Below, piece after piece: positions 6,689 through 14,594 of a stretch of 16,611 nt of DNA. Origin of the DNA: Bacteroidota bacterium (GTDB lineage Bacteria > Bacteroidota > Bacteroidia > AKYH767-A > 2013-40CM-41-45). The first letter of the stretch is position 1. The number at the start of each line of letters is the position of its first letter. A model generated the notes under the pieces. The model saw only the letters and a list, made by a program, of their open reading frames with translations, did not search any database and was not told the DNA's origin. The stretch lies in contig JADKIH010000022.1 of assembly GCA_016721305.1 (NCBI GenBank), positions 1-16,611 on the forward strand, written 5' to 3'. A program made the position numbers and the translations under genes.

Positions 6689-7391
6689 ACGCCACCACCT
6701 TCGAATCCAACAATCGTCCATTCTCACACCGTATAATCCTCGCCGGAAACTTCTCAATCAAATTGTAATTGTGAGTGGCCATTAAAACGGAACAACCTTT
6801 CTGGCTAATCTCAATCAGCAATTTCATAATGCCTTCTGAGGTTTCAGGATCTAAGTTTCCTGTAGGTTCGTCGGCCAGAATCATTTCAGGGTGATTGAGA
6901 AGGGCTCGGGCTATTACTACGCGTTGCTGCTCGCCGCCTGAAAGTTCATGGGGCATTTTGAAGCCTTTTGTGGCTAAGCCTACCATGTCGAGTACTTCGG
7001 CGATGCGTTCTTTGATTTTGTTTTTGTCTTTCCAGCCGGTAGCTTGGAGGACGAAGTGTAAATTGGCATTCACCGAACGATCGGTGAGTAATTGAAAATC
7101 TTGAAATACGATGCCTAACTTACGACGTAAATAGGGTATTTGTTTTTCTTTGATATGATTCAACTGAAAGCCTGCAATAGTAGCCATGCCTTTTTCCAAC
7201 TCTACGTCGCCATAGATTGTTTTGAGCAAACTGCTTTTTCCGCTGCCGGTTTTTCCGATGAGATAAACGAATTCGCCTTTGTCAATTTTCAGATTGACAT
7301 TCGACAATACTAAATTGCTCGACTGAAATATGTCGGCATTGCTTAGTTCTACAATCGTTTCTGCCGGAGCAGTGCTTACAAATTCATTCAT
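6687..7391 (-). CDS. ftsE: FtsE-type ABC transporter ATPase
   Basis: A 234-residue ABC ATPase with every core motif: Walker A GKTGSGKS (46-53), Q-loop Q97, signature LSGGEQQR (150-157), Walker B ILADE (171-175) followed by PTGNLD, and H-loop H207. Length and motif wording fit FtsE, which with the membrane protein FtsX controls peptidoglycan hydrolases at division. No ftsX lies next to it; in Bacteroidota the two are often apart. A LolD- or MacB-type ATPase is the alternative. Its ATG overlaps the TAA of the upstream small gene by one base (TAATG), so translation is coupled. Frame intact. Confidence 0.85.
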   Translation of the reverse strand: MNEFVSTAPAETIVELSNADIFQSSNLVLSNVNLKIDKGEFVYLIGKTGSGKSSLLKTIYGDVELEKGMATIAGFQLNHIKEKQIPYLRRKLGIVFQDFQLLTDRSVNANLHFVLQATGWKDKNKIKERIAEVLDMVGLATKGFKMPHELSGGEQQRVVIARALLNHPEMILADEPTGNLDPETSEGIMKLLIEISQKGCSVLMATHNYNLIEKFPARIIRCENGRLLDSKVVA

Positions 7392-7594
7392 TAAAACGGA
7401 AGTTTTTGAATTTTTCCAAATGGCATTTCATTGATCAGTGTAATGATCTCGGCTTCGTGCTCTCCTAATCCGGCTTTCGTAATTGCCTTCTCCGGACGAT
7501 CGACGCGAAAGTAGGCGAGGAGCGTGAAGTTGTCGTCGCGCAACTGAACGTAATCCGGAATCTTAGCCGTGCCTTTGACTTTCAGAATATACAT
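7391..7594 (-). CDS. conserved small protein coupled to ftsE, unknown function
   Basis: A 67-residue soluble protein with no signal peptide or membrane segment: MYILKVKGTAKIPDYVQLRD at the start, and a region LGEHEAEIITLINEMPFGKI near the end. I do not recognise a named family. Its stop overlaps the ftsE start by one base, and a -7 promoter box (7606-7599) lies only five bases before its ATG. The pair is therefore a two-gene operon with a very short or absent leader. The strict coupling suggests a partner or regulator of the ATPase, which is inference only. Confidence 0.75.
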   Translation of the reverse strand: MYILKVKGTAKIPDYVQLRDDNFTLLAYFRVDRPEKAITKAGLGEHEAEIITLINEMPFGKIQKLPF

Positions 7595-7598
7595 GGCG

Positions 7599-7606
7599 CA
7601 AATTTA
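7599..7606 (-). promoter_or_regulatory. -7 box for the small gene-ftsE operon
   Basis: TAAATTTG on the minus strand matches TAnnTTTG exactly and ends five bases before the ATG at 7594, so the start site would fall at or beside the start codon. No clear TTG -33 element is visible, because that region is taken up by a terminator stem. Confidence 0.45.
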
Positions 7607-7647
7607 GGTAAAAGAAAAAGCCTCCCGACTTTCTTCGGAAGGCTTTT
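7607..7647 (-). terminator. intrinsic terminator of the lipoprotein gene
   Basis: A 12-position stem with one mismatch (7617-7628 with 7635-7646) around a 6-nt loop is followed on the minus strand by a T-rich tract (CTTTTTCTTTTA). It lies 23 bp after the lipoprotein stop codon and insulates it from the next operon. Confidence 0.85.
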
Positions 7648-7669
7648 ATAAAATTGTTTAACCGTTTTA

Positions 7670-8536
7670 TTAACGAAGTATGATGTTAAATGTGACGCCG
7701 TTTATCGTTACTCGGGCGGAATCATCGCAATTTCCGTTACCGTAATCAAGCGTACGTGTAGGCTTGCCCGAAGGTGTAAGCTCAAATACGCCGCCACGGA
7801 TGTAACGACAATTCAAAGCAACGTCTAGTGGTGATGTAATATTTGCCGTATAGGATGTTCCCTCAAAGTTAACACCGGTAGCCGAACCGGTAATGTGGTA
7901 GACGTCGTCTGTCCAGCCGGTAAGTCCGATTGTGCTCTCTCCGGCTACCCATTCGCGGTCGCGCGTCGACTGCCAGTTCATCGTATTCTGATTCGCGTTG
8001 ATCAAATGTCCGTCTACAACGATGTGATATGTCAGATTTCCGGCCGCATTATGTCCCATATTCGTCACGGTTTTCGTGCCGGTTACCTGGAACATATTCG
8101 ACTGATCTTTTCCTACATAATAGTTGGTAAATGTCGTCGTAATCACCGTTCCGGAATCGCGATATGCTCCCGTAAATACGACGTGAATAATACCGCGACG
8201 GTAACGATAATCAAGGCAAAGACAGTTCGTTGATCCGAAATCTACGTCAATCGTTCCGCCGTTTCCACTTCCGTTAGGAGTGAGCGTAACTGTCGCACAT
8301 CCGCTCAGAAGTGAGTAAGACTCAGCACTTTCACGATAGGTTGTGAGTGAAGTGCCGTTTTCGATGGCTTGCGAACTGATGTTCTCGGCATCGTTAAATG
8401 CTCCTTCGGCCAACGCATTGTCGACCGATGTCTGCGTGTCGTATTCAGGCTGCTCGGTCTTGTCTTTTTTACAACCTAAAGTCACTAAACTTAGTACGGT
8501 TGCGACAGCCAAAAAACGCTTAATGGAATAATACAT
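7670..8536 (-). CDS. secreted lipoprotein of a Bacteroidota-type family
   Basis: A 288-residue lipoprotein. The N-terminus has two basic residues, a hydrophobic stretch, and the lipobox VTLGC with the acylated cysteine at residue 22, followed by KKDK, a linker and an acidic/polar region. The mature part is beta-rich, with the segments VDFGSTNCLCLDYRYRRG, TKTVTNMGHNAAGNLTYHI, NWQSTRDREW and SGKPTRTLDYGNGNCDDSA. I recall this arrangement from a common uncharacterised Bacteroidota lipoprotein family. Four cysteines besides the lipobox cysteine and the one in SGCATV could form disulfides. It is probably anchored in the outer membrane; no function is assigned. It is monocistronic, with its own terminator downstream. 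Frame intact. Confidence 0.8.
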   Translation of the reverse strand: MYYSIKRFLAVATVLSLVTLGCKKDKTEQPEYDTQTSVDNALAEGAFNDAENISSQAIENGTSLTTYRESAESYSLLSGCATVTLTPNGSGNGGTIDVDFGSTNCLCLDYRYRRGIIHVVFTGAYRDSGTVITTTFTNYYVGKDQSNMFQVTGTKTVTNMGHNAAGNLTYHIVVDGHLINANQNTMNWQSTRDREWVAGESTIGLTGWTDDVYHITGSATGVNFEGTSYTANITSPLDVALNCRYIRGGVFELTPSGKPTRTLDYGNGNCDDSARVTINGVTFNIILR

Positions 8537-8600
8537 TGTATGGATTTTTTTTGGTTAAAAAGGTATGCTTTGAACCGCCTTATACTTTCTGATTTTGAAT

Positions 8601-8628
8601 TTGTTACCCGTGTTTAAAACTATGTTTG
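8601..8628 (+). promoter_or_regulatory. possible promoter for the TPR-barrel operon
   Basis: TATGTTTG (8621-8628) matches TAnnTTTG. A TTG at 8601-8603 sits 17 bp upstream rather than the usual 19 or so. This would give a leader of about 170 nt before the ATG at 8809. Confidence 0.35.
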
Positions 8629-8808
8629 TAACTGCAATGGCTTTAAGCCTGTCTTGAGGGCGATTTCGAATAATTTTGAAGGAATTTGCGTTATACCATA
8701 CCGAAATTAATAAATGAGAAGAGAATGGTATATCCCGCAGGGACCCTGCTTAAATTATTTCGCAAACTGAATTATCAGCGCATACATACGATATTCCCCC
8801 CAAGAATC

Positions 8809-10470
8809 ATGGCAAGAATTTTCTGCATAATCCTGATGTTACTTTCGCTTCAGGCATTTTCCCAACAAACTGCAATTTATGTTGATCCTGAAAGAGATTA
8901 TCAGCGCGGACTGGATTTGTTGCAAAAACAAAAATACGGTGCCGCTCAAAAATTATTTTTTAGCGTAATCGATTCGAAAGAAAATATTTCGGAAGAAGCT
9001 CGCGCGAATTCTGCTTTCTACGTAGGCAAATGTGCATCGGAACTTTTTAATAAAGATGCCGAATATCTGCTGCTCGATTTCATGAAAAAATATCCGGCAA
9101 GCTCGAACTATCAGCCTGCGGTTCTCGAACTGGGATTGTACTACTATCGTCTCAAGCGATACAAGAGTGCAATCGAATGGTTGGCAAAAGTTGATCAGGC
9201 GGATATGGAGCAGGATAAGAAGGATGAAGTGAATTTCAAGACCGGTTATGCGTATTACATGACGAGTGATTACGACAAAGCAGGAAAAGCATTTTATCTG
9301 GTGAAAGATGGCAATTCGAAGTATGCAACGGCTGCTCAGTATTACTACGCTCACATGGCTTTCGTTTCGGAAAATTATGAAACGGCGCTGAAGGAATTTT
9401 TGAAACTGAAAGACTCGGAAGCATTCGGTCCGGTTGCTCCTTATTACATCACGCAAATTTATTATCGTCAGAAAAAATATGATGAGGTGTTGAAGTATGC
9501 TCCTTCTGTGCTCGACACAGCTGCTACTCGTAATGCAATGGAAATTTCGCGTATGGTGGCTGAGGCCTATTACCGCAAGGAGGATTACAAATCAGCACTT
9601 CCATATCTGATCGATTACTCTAAAAATTCCGGAGGTGCAGGTCGCACCGACGATTATGAAATCGCTTTCTCAAGTTATCGCACGGGCGATTATGCGCAGG
9701 CAATTACTTACTTCCAAAAAGTAACAGGGCCGGATGATAGCCTTTCTCAAAATGCCTTTTATCATATGGCCGACTGTCAGCTGAAGATGAATAAAAAGCG
9801 TTCAGCTCGCTCGGCTTTCCAATCGGCATCTAAATCGGATTTCAATCAGTCGATCAAGGAAGAATCAGCTTTCAACTATGCAAAGCTTTCATACGAATTA
9901 TCGTTTCAGTCGGAAGCTTTAGATGCATTTAGAAACTTCATCAAGAACTTCCCGTCGTCACTGTACTTCGATCAGGCGAATGAAATGCTCATCGGCATTT
10001 ACACGAATACGCGTAACTATAAAGATGCATTGACGGCTCTCGAAACGGTGAAGAATAAAACGCAAAACATCAAAGCGGCTTATCAAAAGGTGGCTTACTA
10101 CCGCGGAGTGGAATTGTTCATGGACAATAATTCTGCCGAAGCGATTTCATTGTTCGGTACTTCATTGCAATATCCGGTCGATCAGAATTTAGTTGCTGAA
10201 GCAAATTTCTGGTCGGGCGAGGCGAATTACAAGCTGAACAAATACGAAGAGGCTGTTCGCTCGTACAATAATTTCATTCTTACTCCGGCAGCGCTGAAGA
10301 ACGAGCGCTATAATCTGGCGAATTACAATATCGGTTACTCGTACTTCAAGCAGGAAGAGTATTCGAATGCCTTGAATGCTTTCAGAAAATATGTAAAGGA
10401 AAATCACATACCGATCCGATTCGTTTCAACGATGCAACTTTGCGAGTCGCAGATTCTTACTTCATGCTGA
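8809..10470 (+). CDS. TPR-repeat exported protein, N-terminal part (frameshifted)
   Basis: The N-terminal half of a large tetratricopeptide protein. The frame is open from a TTG at 8686, but the ATG at 8809 starts a clear signal peptide (MARIFCIILMLLSLQAFSQQ, cleavage after AFS) and is preferred. After it come many TPR-like helix pairs, for example YQRGLDLLQKQKYGAAQKLF, FYVGKCASELF, and repeated Y..A...F/L motifs. TPR proteins of this size in Bacteroidota are thought to work in the periplasm as scaffolds. The last 20 or so residues (from about 10410) are out-of-frame sequence ending at 10470. The true frame continues in the next entry, so a single-base loss near 10405-10412 splits the gene. 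Confidence 0.85.
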   Translation: MARIFCIILMLLSLQAFSQQTAIYVDPERDYQRGLDLLQKQKYGAAQKLFFSVIDSKENISEEARANSAFYVGKCASELFNKDAEYLLLDFMKKYPASSNYQPAVLELGLYYYRLKRYKSAIEWLAKVDQADMEQDKKDEVNFKTGYAYYMTSDYDKAGKAFYLVKDGNSKYATAAQYYYAHMAFVSENYETALKEFLKLKDSEAFGPVAPYYITQIYYRQKKYDEVLKYAPSVLDTAATRNAMEISRMVAEAYYRKEDYKSALPYLIDYSKNSGGAGRTDDYEIAFSSYRTGDYAQAITYFQKVTGPDDSLSQNAFYHMADCQLKMNKKRSARSAFQSASKSDFNQSIKEESAFNYAKLSYELSFQSEALDAFRNFIKNFPSSLYFDQANEMLIGIYTNTRNYKDALTALETVKNKTQNIKAAYQKVAYYRGVELFMDNNSAEAISLFGTSLQYPVDQNLVAEANFWSGEANYKLNKYEEAVRSYNNFILTPAALKNERYNLANYNIGYSYFKQEEYSNALNAFRKYVKENHIPIRFVSTMQLCESQILTSC

Positions 10471-11900
10471 AGGATCAAAGCTCAGCTCTCGAAAATTACA
10501 ATGCAGCGATTGCTGCAAATTCGAAATCGACGGACTATGCCATCTTCCAAAAGGCAGTGATCCTCGGTATTCAGGATAAGTTCGTTGAAAAAGTAACGAC
10601 GCTTCAGCGTTTGCTCGACAAATATCCAAAGTCAGTTTACTATGATGATGCCTTGTACGAAGCAGGACAGGCTAGTCTGGATCTCGACAAAAACGAGCAG
10701 GCGTTGTCGTATTTCAATCGTATCATCGGTGAGTATCCGACAGGTAATTATATGAAGAAGGCTGAAATGGGTCAGGCGCTCGTTTACTACAACACGAAGC
10801 AGGATGATCAGGCGTTGACGGCTTACAAAAACATCGTTCAGAAATATCCGAATACAACTGAAGCTCACGAAGCACTGATTCAAATCAAGAATATCAGCGT
10901 AGCGCAGAATAAGGTGAACGATTATCTTTCTTATGTGAAGAACGTTCCGAATTCAGATGTGTCGAAGCCGGGAATTGATTCGATCACTTACGAAGCTGCA
11001 GAGAACTTGTACACGCAAACGAAATTCGATCAGGCGGCGAATGCGTTCGACGGTTATACTCAGAAATTCCCGAATGGTATTTTCATTGAGAATGCAAATT
11101 ACTATCGCGCCGATTGTCAGTACAAGGCCAAAAAATATACGGAGGCGCTTACAGGTTTTGAATTCGTAATTAGTCATTCAACAACAAATAGCTCGTTCCG
11201 CGAGAATTCATTGTTGCATGCTGCGCAAATCAATTTCTATCTGAAGCAATATGAGCCGGCTCTTCGTCAGTTTGAAGAGCTCGAAGCAACTTCGGAAGTG
11301 AAAGAGAATATTCAAACAGCCGTTGCCGGACAAATGCGATCGGCTTTCAAAATGAATAATTACAAAAAGGCTTCCGAGGCCGCGCAGAAAGTGTTGACGA
11401 ATAACAGCGACAACAAAGATTTGGGAGTAGAGGCACATTTTATTCTCGGTAAGTCGGCGTTTGCTCAAAATGATTTCGGTACAGCAAAAACGGAATTATC
11501 GATCGTTGCCAAACGTACAAATAGCGAAATGACAGCAGAGAGTAAATACCTGCTCGCTCTCATCGAATACAATCTGAATAATTACAAAGGTTCTTCGAAA
11601 TTGATTTTCGAAATTCAAAATCAGGTTCCGTCGTACGACTATTGGATTGCGAAAGGATTCATCTTGCTTGGCGATAATTATCTAGGACAGCGCGATACTT
11701 TCCAGGCGAAAGAAACCTTCAAGAGTATCATCGACAATTACAAAAAGAAACCGACAGATGCTGATGATCTCGTTGCTATTGCGACACAAAAATTGGCAGA
11801 TCTGAATGCGCTCGAGGATAGAAACAAACAGGGAATCGAAAAGAAAATGATGAAGACGGAAGAGGTGGAAGATTCAACTGAAATTCAAATTAACAAATAA
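10440..11900 (+). CDS. TPR-repeat protein, C-terminal part (frameshifted)
   Basis: This is the continuation of the upstream gene, not an independent one. In this frame the sequence can be read back to about 10412 as DPIRFNDATLRVADSYFMLK, which joins smoothly to the upstream KYVKEN. It contains further TPR units, such as ALYEAGQASLDLDKNEQALS and ALVYYNTKQDDQALTAYKNI, and ends in a charged tail with KKMMKTEEVEDSTEIQINK. Repaired, the protein would be about 1,030 residues, the usual size for this family. Its stop is 20 bp before the barrel gene, implying one operon. Confidence 0.82.
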   Translation: MRVADSYFMLKDQSSALENYNAAIAANSKSTDYAIFQKAVILGIQDKFVEKVTTLQRLLDKYPKSVYYDDALYEAGQASLDLDKNEQALSYFNRIIGEYPTGNYMKKAEMGQALVYYNTKQDDQALTAYKNIVQKYPNTTEAHEALIQIKNISVAQNKVNDYLSYVKNVPNSDVSKPGIDSITYEAAENLYTQTKFDQAANAFDGYTQKFPNGIFIENANYYRADCQYKAKKYTEALTGFEFVISHSTTNSSFRENSLLHAAQINFYLKQYEPALRQFEELEATSEVKENIQTAVAGQMRSAFKMNNYKKASEAAQKVLTNNSDNKDLGVEAHFILGKSAFAQNDFGTAKTELSIVAKRTNSEMTAESKYLLALIEYNLNNYKGSSKLIFEIQNQVPSYDYWIAKGFILLGDNYLGQRDTFQAKETFKSIIDNYKKKPTDADDLVAIATQKLADLNALEDRNKQGIEKKMMKTEEVEDSTEIQINK

Positions 11901-11920
11901 GGCCCTTAGATATAAAACAG

Positions 11921-13299
11921 ATGAAAAAATCAATTGCATATTTGTTTTCGTTTTTTGTTGCTACTTCTTTGATGGCACAAACTGAAACGCAAAAGGACCT
12001 GAACGATACTACCGTCGTTACCATCAAGGCAAAAGATCAAAGACGAGGCGATTACGAAATTGTATCGCACGTACGTAAAGCTTGGCTTGGGAAATTACAA
12101 TATCTACAACGGCGAATTGTATGTGAACGCTCTTCGTTCGAAAACAGGTGCGTTGGGAATTTCTGCATCACATCTTTCGGGTAATCCCGGATTGAAAGAT
12201 GTTCAGGCAGCCGGCTATAGTCGCAATCAGGCAGCATTTTATGGTAAATACATGCTCGAGCATTCCACTTTCAGCGGAGATTTTAATTTCGATCGTAATG
12301 CCGTTCGTTACTATGGACTAAGCAATCAGGATTCCATTGTCGACGCGACCGATCTTAAAGCAGCGATTCAATACGTTCGGTTTGAATTTGAATTTTGCCA
12401 GCAATTATCTCAATCGCGATCACATCGATTACGCAGCCGGAATCACTTACTCAGCGACATCTGATTTATTCGATGTGAATGAAAGCGATTTTATCCTGAA
12501 AGGTTTTGCTGGAAAAGATCTCGAAAGTTTTTATCTGAGAACTGATGTATCGTTCGATTACTTTAAAAAGAGTCATTCCAATTTTGAAAGACTTTCTCAG
12601 TATTCGGATCTAAGTCGTCATATCATCAACGTTACACCGACGTTAAATTTCAATAAGGAGAAAATTGATCTCGTTCTTGGAGTTGATTTTGCGATGGACA
12701 AAAACCTCGAGACGAACGTCCATTTATTTCCGAAAATTGATTTCAAATTCCCGGTTGCTGAAAATATTCTTTATCTCTTCGCTAACGTAAACGGTGGCAT
12801 GGTTAAAAATTCGTACCGTACTGTGGCTGAAGAAAACCCATTCTTGTCATCAGCCATTCAAGTTGAAAAATACAGATCAACAAATTCGAGGTGCTCGATT
12901 TACATGCTGAGTTCAGTTACCATGTCGGCGAAAAATTCCTGACAACGGTTCTTCTCGATCAGTACAGCTATTCGATGGATTTCTCCCAAAAAGCATGGCA
13001 TCACCCGAATACAGAAGTGAAGTTGAACATGAAGTATAATCTGAAAGATAAATTGCTCGTCAACTTCGCCCTCTACGGGCGCGGCGGCTATTACGTTCGT
13101 CAGCAAGAAACTTTAGGTTACAGCGAGCAATCTGTCAAAGGCTTCATCGACGCCAATCTCGGCTTAGAATACCGCTACTCAAAAATTCTCTCCCTTTTCT
13201 TCAACGCCAACAATCTCGGATTCTCTCGCTACTACTACTGGAGCCAATTTCCCGACGGAGAGGTTTAATGTGTTGGGGGGGATTACGTACTCCTTTTAG
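11921..13299 (+). pseudogene. outer-membrane beta-barrel protein, degenerate
   Basis: Remains of a small outer-membrane barrel of the kind often annotated as TonB-dependent receptor beside TPR genes. Signal peptide MKKSIAYLFSFFVATSLMAQ and NDTTVVTIK are in frame from 11921. The next part, LYRTYVKLGLGNYNIYNGEL, is in another frame from about 12030. A third frame starts after 12360 (RFNTFGLNLNFASNYLNRD) and a fourth near 12880 (INKFEVLDLHAEFSYHVG). The ending PTERFNVLGGITYSF, stop 13297-13299, needs one base removed from CCC at 13251-13253. From memory of homologues, about 50 residues are missing at the first break and more at the third, so these look like deletions and not simple indels. The product cannot be functional as read. 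Confidence 0.8.
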
Positions 13300-13301
13300 C
13301 G

Positions 13302-13329
13302 ATTAGCTAATCCGCTAATTAGCTAATTA
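13302..13329. repeat. palindromic decamer ATTAGCTAAT, left block
   Basis: Two copies of the self-complementary decamer ATTAGCTAAT (13302-13311 and 13318-13327), starting two bases after the barrel gene's ancestral stop. The block runs directly into the left end of the insertion sequence. Four more copies lie to the right of the IS (14598, 14724, 14732 and 14748). Confidence 0.8.
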
Positions 13330-13356
13330 GGCATATTACTGAAAAATAGTTGGTGA

Positions 13357-13388
13357 AAACCCTTGAAACCAGCTTCCAGTAAGGGTTT
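13357..13388. other. hairpin next to the left IS end
   Basis: AAACCCTT (13357-13364) pairs with AAGGGTTT (13381-13388) across a 16-nt loop, directly inside the left terminal repeat and just before the terminator hairpin. Together they resemble a tandem hairpin leader. Confidence 0.45.
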
Positions 13389-13392
13389 CCGG

Positions 13393-13428
13393 AAAGCTTT
13401 CTGAAAGTCGTTTCAGAAAGCTTTTTTT
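13393..13428 (+). terminator. strong hairpin terminator inside left IS end
   Basis: A perfect 14-bp stem (13393-13406 with 13411-13424) and a 4-nt loop lead into a run of seven T residues (13422-13428) on the plus strand. It lies between the left IS end and the transposase ATG (13433), so it would stop outside transcription from entering the transposase. It also places a stable stem nine bases before the start codon. Confidence 0.8.
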
Positions 13429-13432
13429 GCAT

Positions 13433-14402
13433 ATGGAAAAAGGTAAAAAAAACGCTGCTGGGCTTGTGGTAGCCTTGATGTAATTAGATGGGGAACACAA
13501 CAAGGGAAACAACGATTCAAGTGCAAAAACTGCTTGATCCTTTTTACCCGTAACGATAAAGAGCGAAAAGATAAAAACCGATTTATTTGGTTTAGGAAAT
13601 GGGTTTTAGAAAGGCAAACGTTTAAGACTCTTAGTAGGGACAGGACTTTTCAATCGATACTCTGCAAAGGATATTTTACTCTTTTCTAGAGCAATCACCG
13701 GAAGTTGTAATCAGAAGTAGCAAGAAGGTCAATTTGCGGCTGGATGCAACGTACTTTCGAAAATTCTGTCTGGTTTGCTATCAGGATCATAGTGACGGTT
13801 ACACTCAGCTTATTCGATTCTCTGATGGAGAAAATTACGAAGAGATAAAAGAAGACCTGGAAAATCTAGTCAAACTTGGACTGATTATCGAAAGCGTTAC
13901 AACTGATGGCCATAAAAGTATCTTGAAAGCAATTAAGAAATCTCTGCCGGATGTTACTGTACAAAGATGTTTGGTTCATATCCAGAGAATGTGCCTAATC
14001 TGGCTAACGCGGTACCCAAAACATATAGCAGGTGTAGAGTTAAGAAAGATTGTTCTGATGCTAATGAAAATTGAGTCTGAGAATGACAAACGGTACTGGA
14101 CAATGTTGTTAGACCAATGGTTCACAAGGCACAAAAGCTATTTGTTGGAACGTACCATTCATCAGGAATCTGGCAGGTATTGGTATACTCATAAACTTTT
14201 ACGAAGATCATACTTCACCATTAAAAGAGCCTTGCCAAACATGTTTCACTTTCTTAAAAACCCGTCAATCCCAGCAACAACAAATGGCATTGAAGGGTTT
14301 TTCAGCCACTTAAAGAATCATTTGGACTTACACCGTGGCTTAACCATCCGCCACCGGATTGACTTTATAAAATGGTATGTCTACTTATCGAACGATAGGT
14401 GA
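13433..14402 (+). pseudogene. IS transposase with zinc ribbon and DDE domain, out of frame twice
   Basis: The ATG at 13433 gives MEKGKK and then meets a tract of eight A residues (13445-13452). One base back, the frame reads RCWACGSLDVIRWGTQQGKQ and FKCKNC, a C-x2-C...C-x2-C zinc ribbon (cysteines at 13456, 13465, 13522, 13531). That frame ends at 13689. A second -1 shift within 13651-13662 is needed to reach IFYSFLEQSPEVVIRSSKK and the catalytic domain: LDATYF (first Asp), TTDGHKSI (second Asp) and TNGIEGFFSHLK (Glu). The stop is at 14400-14402. A TTG at 13734 could start a truncated catalytic fragment, but this is unlikely. The A8 tract could support slippage; the second site has no slippery sequence. 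Confidence 0.82.
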
Positions 14403-14432
14403 GTTTTTTTAAAGCCATAGGCTCTCGCTGGT

Positions 14433-14464
14433 AAAAAAAGGGCAGCTCGTAAGAACTGCCCTTT
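14433..14464 (-). terminator. hairpin terminator near right IS end
   Basis: The stem AAAGGGCAG (14437-14445) with CTGCCCTTT (14456-14464) and a 10-nt loop is followed on the minus strand by a run of T residues (14439-14433). It would stop minus-strand transcripts entering the IS from the enoyl-CoA hydratase side. On the plus strand it lies 34 bp after the transposase stop but has only a weak T-tract. Confidence 0.65.
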
Positions 14465-14594
14465 ACCATTTGAGAGATCAACCATATTGCTGGCAAGTTG
14501 GTCTCCACCAGAGCTCGCTTCCTCTTTTGGCTGATGGCGATAATTTACAAAATGATTTTCGAAAATGTCACCAACTATTTTTCAGTACAATGCC

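Larger units (their letters stand above)
13330..14594 (+). mobile_element. insertion sequence, 1,265 bp, zinc-ribbon DDE type
   Basis: Terminal inverted repeats of 27 bp (13330-13356 and 14568-14594) match at 25 positions, including a perfect 19-bp run (ACTGAAAAATAGTTGGTGA). The outer tips are GGCAT and ATGCC. A 7-bp direct repeat, CTAATTA, flanks both ends (13323-13329 and 14595-14601) and is probably the target duplication, though the target is itself repetitive. It carries one transposase gene with an N-terminal zinc ribbon and DDE residues. From memory this resembles the IS256-like variant with a zinc-binding N-terminus; the family assignment is tentative. Both frame breaks suggest it is inactive unless frameshifting is programmed. 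Confidence 0.88.

Noticed and set aside
6559..6768. Open frame across 6559-6768 on the plus strand and another on the minus strand at 6299-6631
   Set aside because: Both lie over palindromes and octamer repeats or antisense to ftsE, with low-complexity products and no family resemblance.
8692..8732. Inverted repeat TATACCAT / ATGGTATA upstream of the TPR gene
   Set aside because: Arms of 8 bp with a 25-bp spacer are expected by chance in AT-rich sequence and nothing else supports a function.
8686..8808. TTG start at 8686 for the TPR protein
   Set aside because: It would place about 41 extra residues before a clear signal peptide; the ATG at 8809 starts that signal peptide directly.
8953..9456. 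Antisense open frames within the TPR and barrel genes
   Set aside because: They are shadows of the strongly coding plus strand and their products look random.
13734..14402. Transposase as a complete 222-residue gene starting at the TTG at 13734
   Set aside because: Homologous sequence (IFYSFLEQSPEVVIRSSKK) continues upstream in the same frame, so this is the tail of a longer broken gene.
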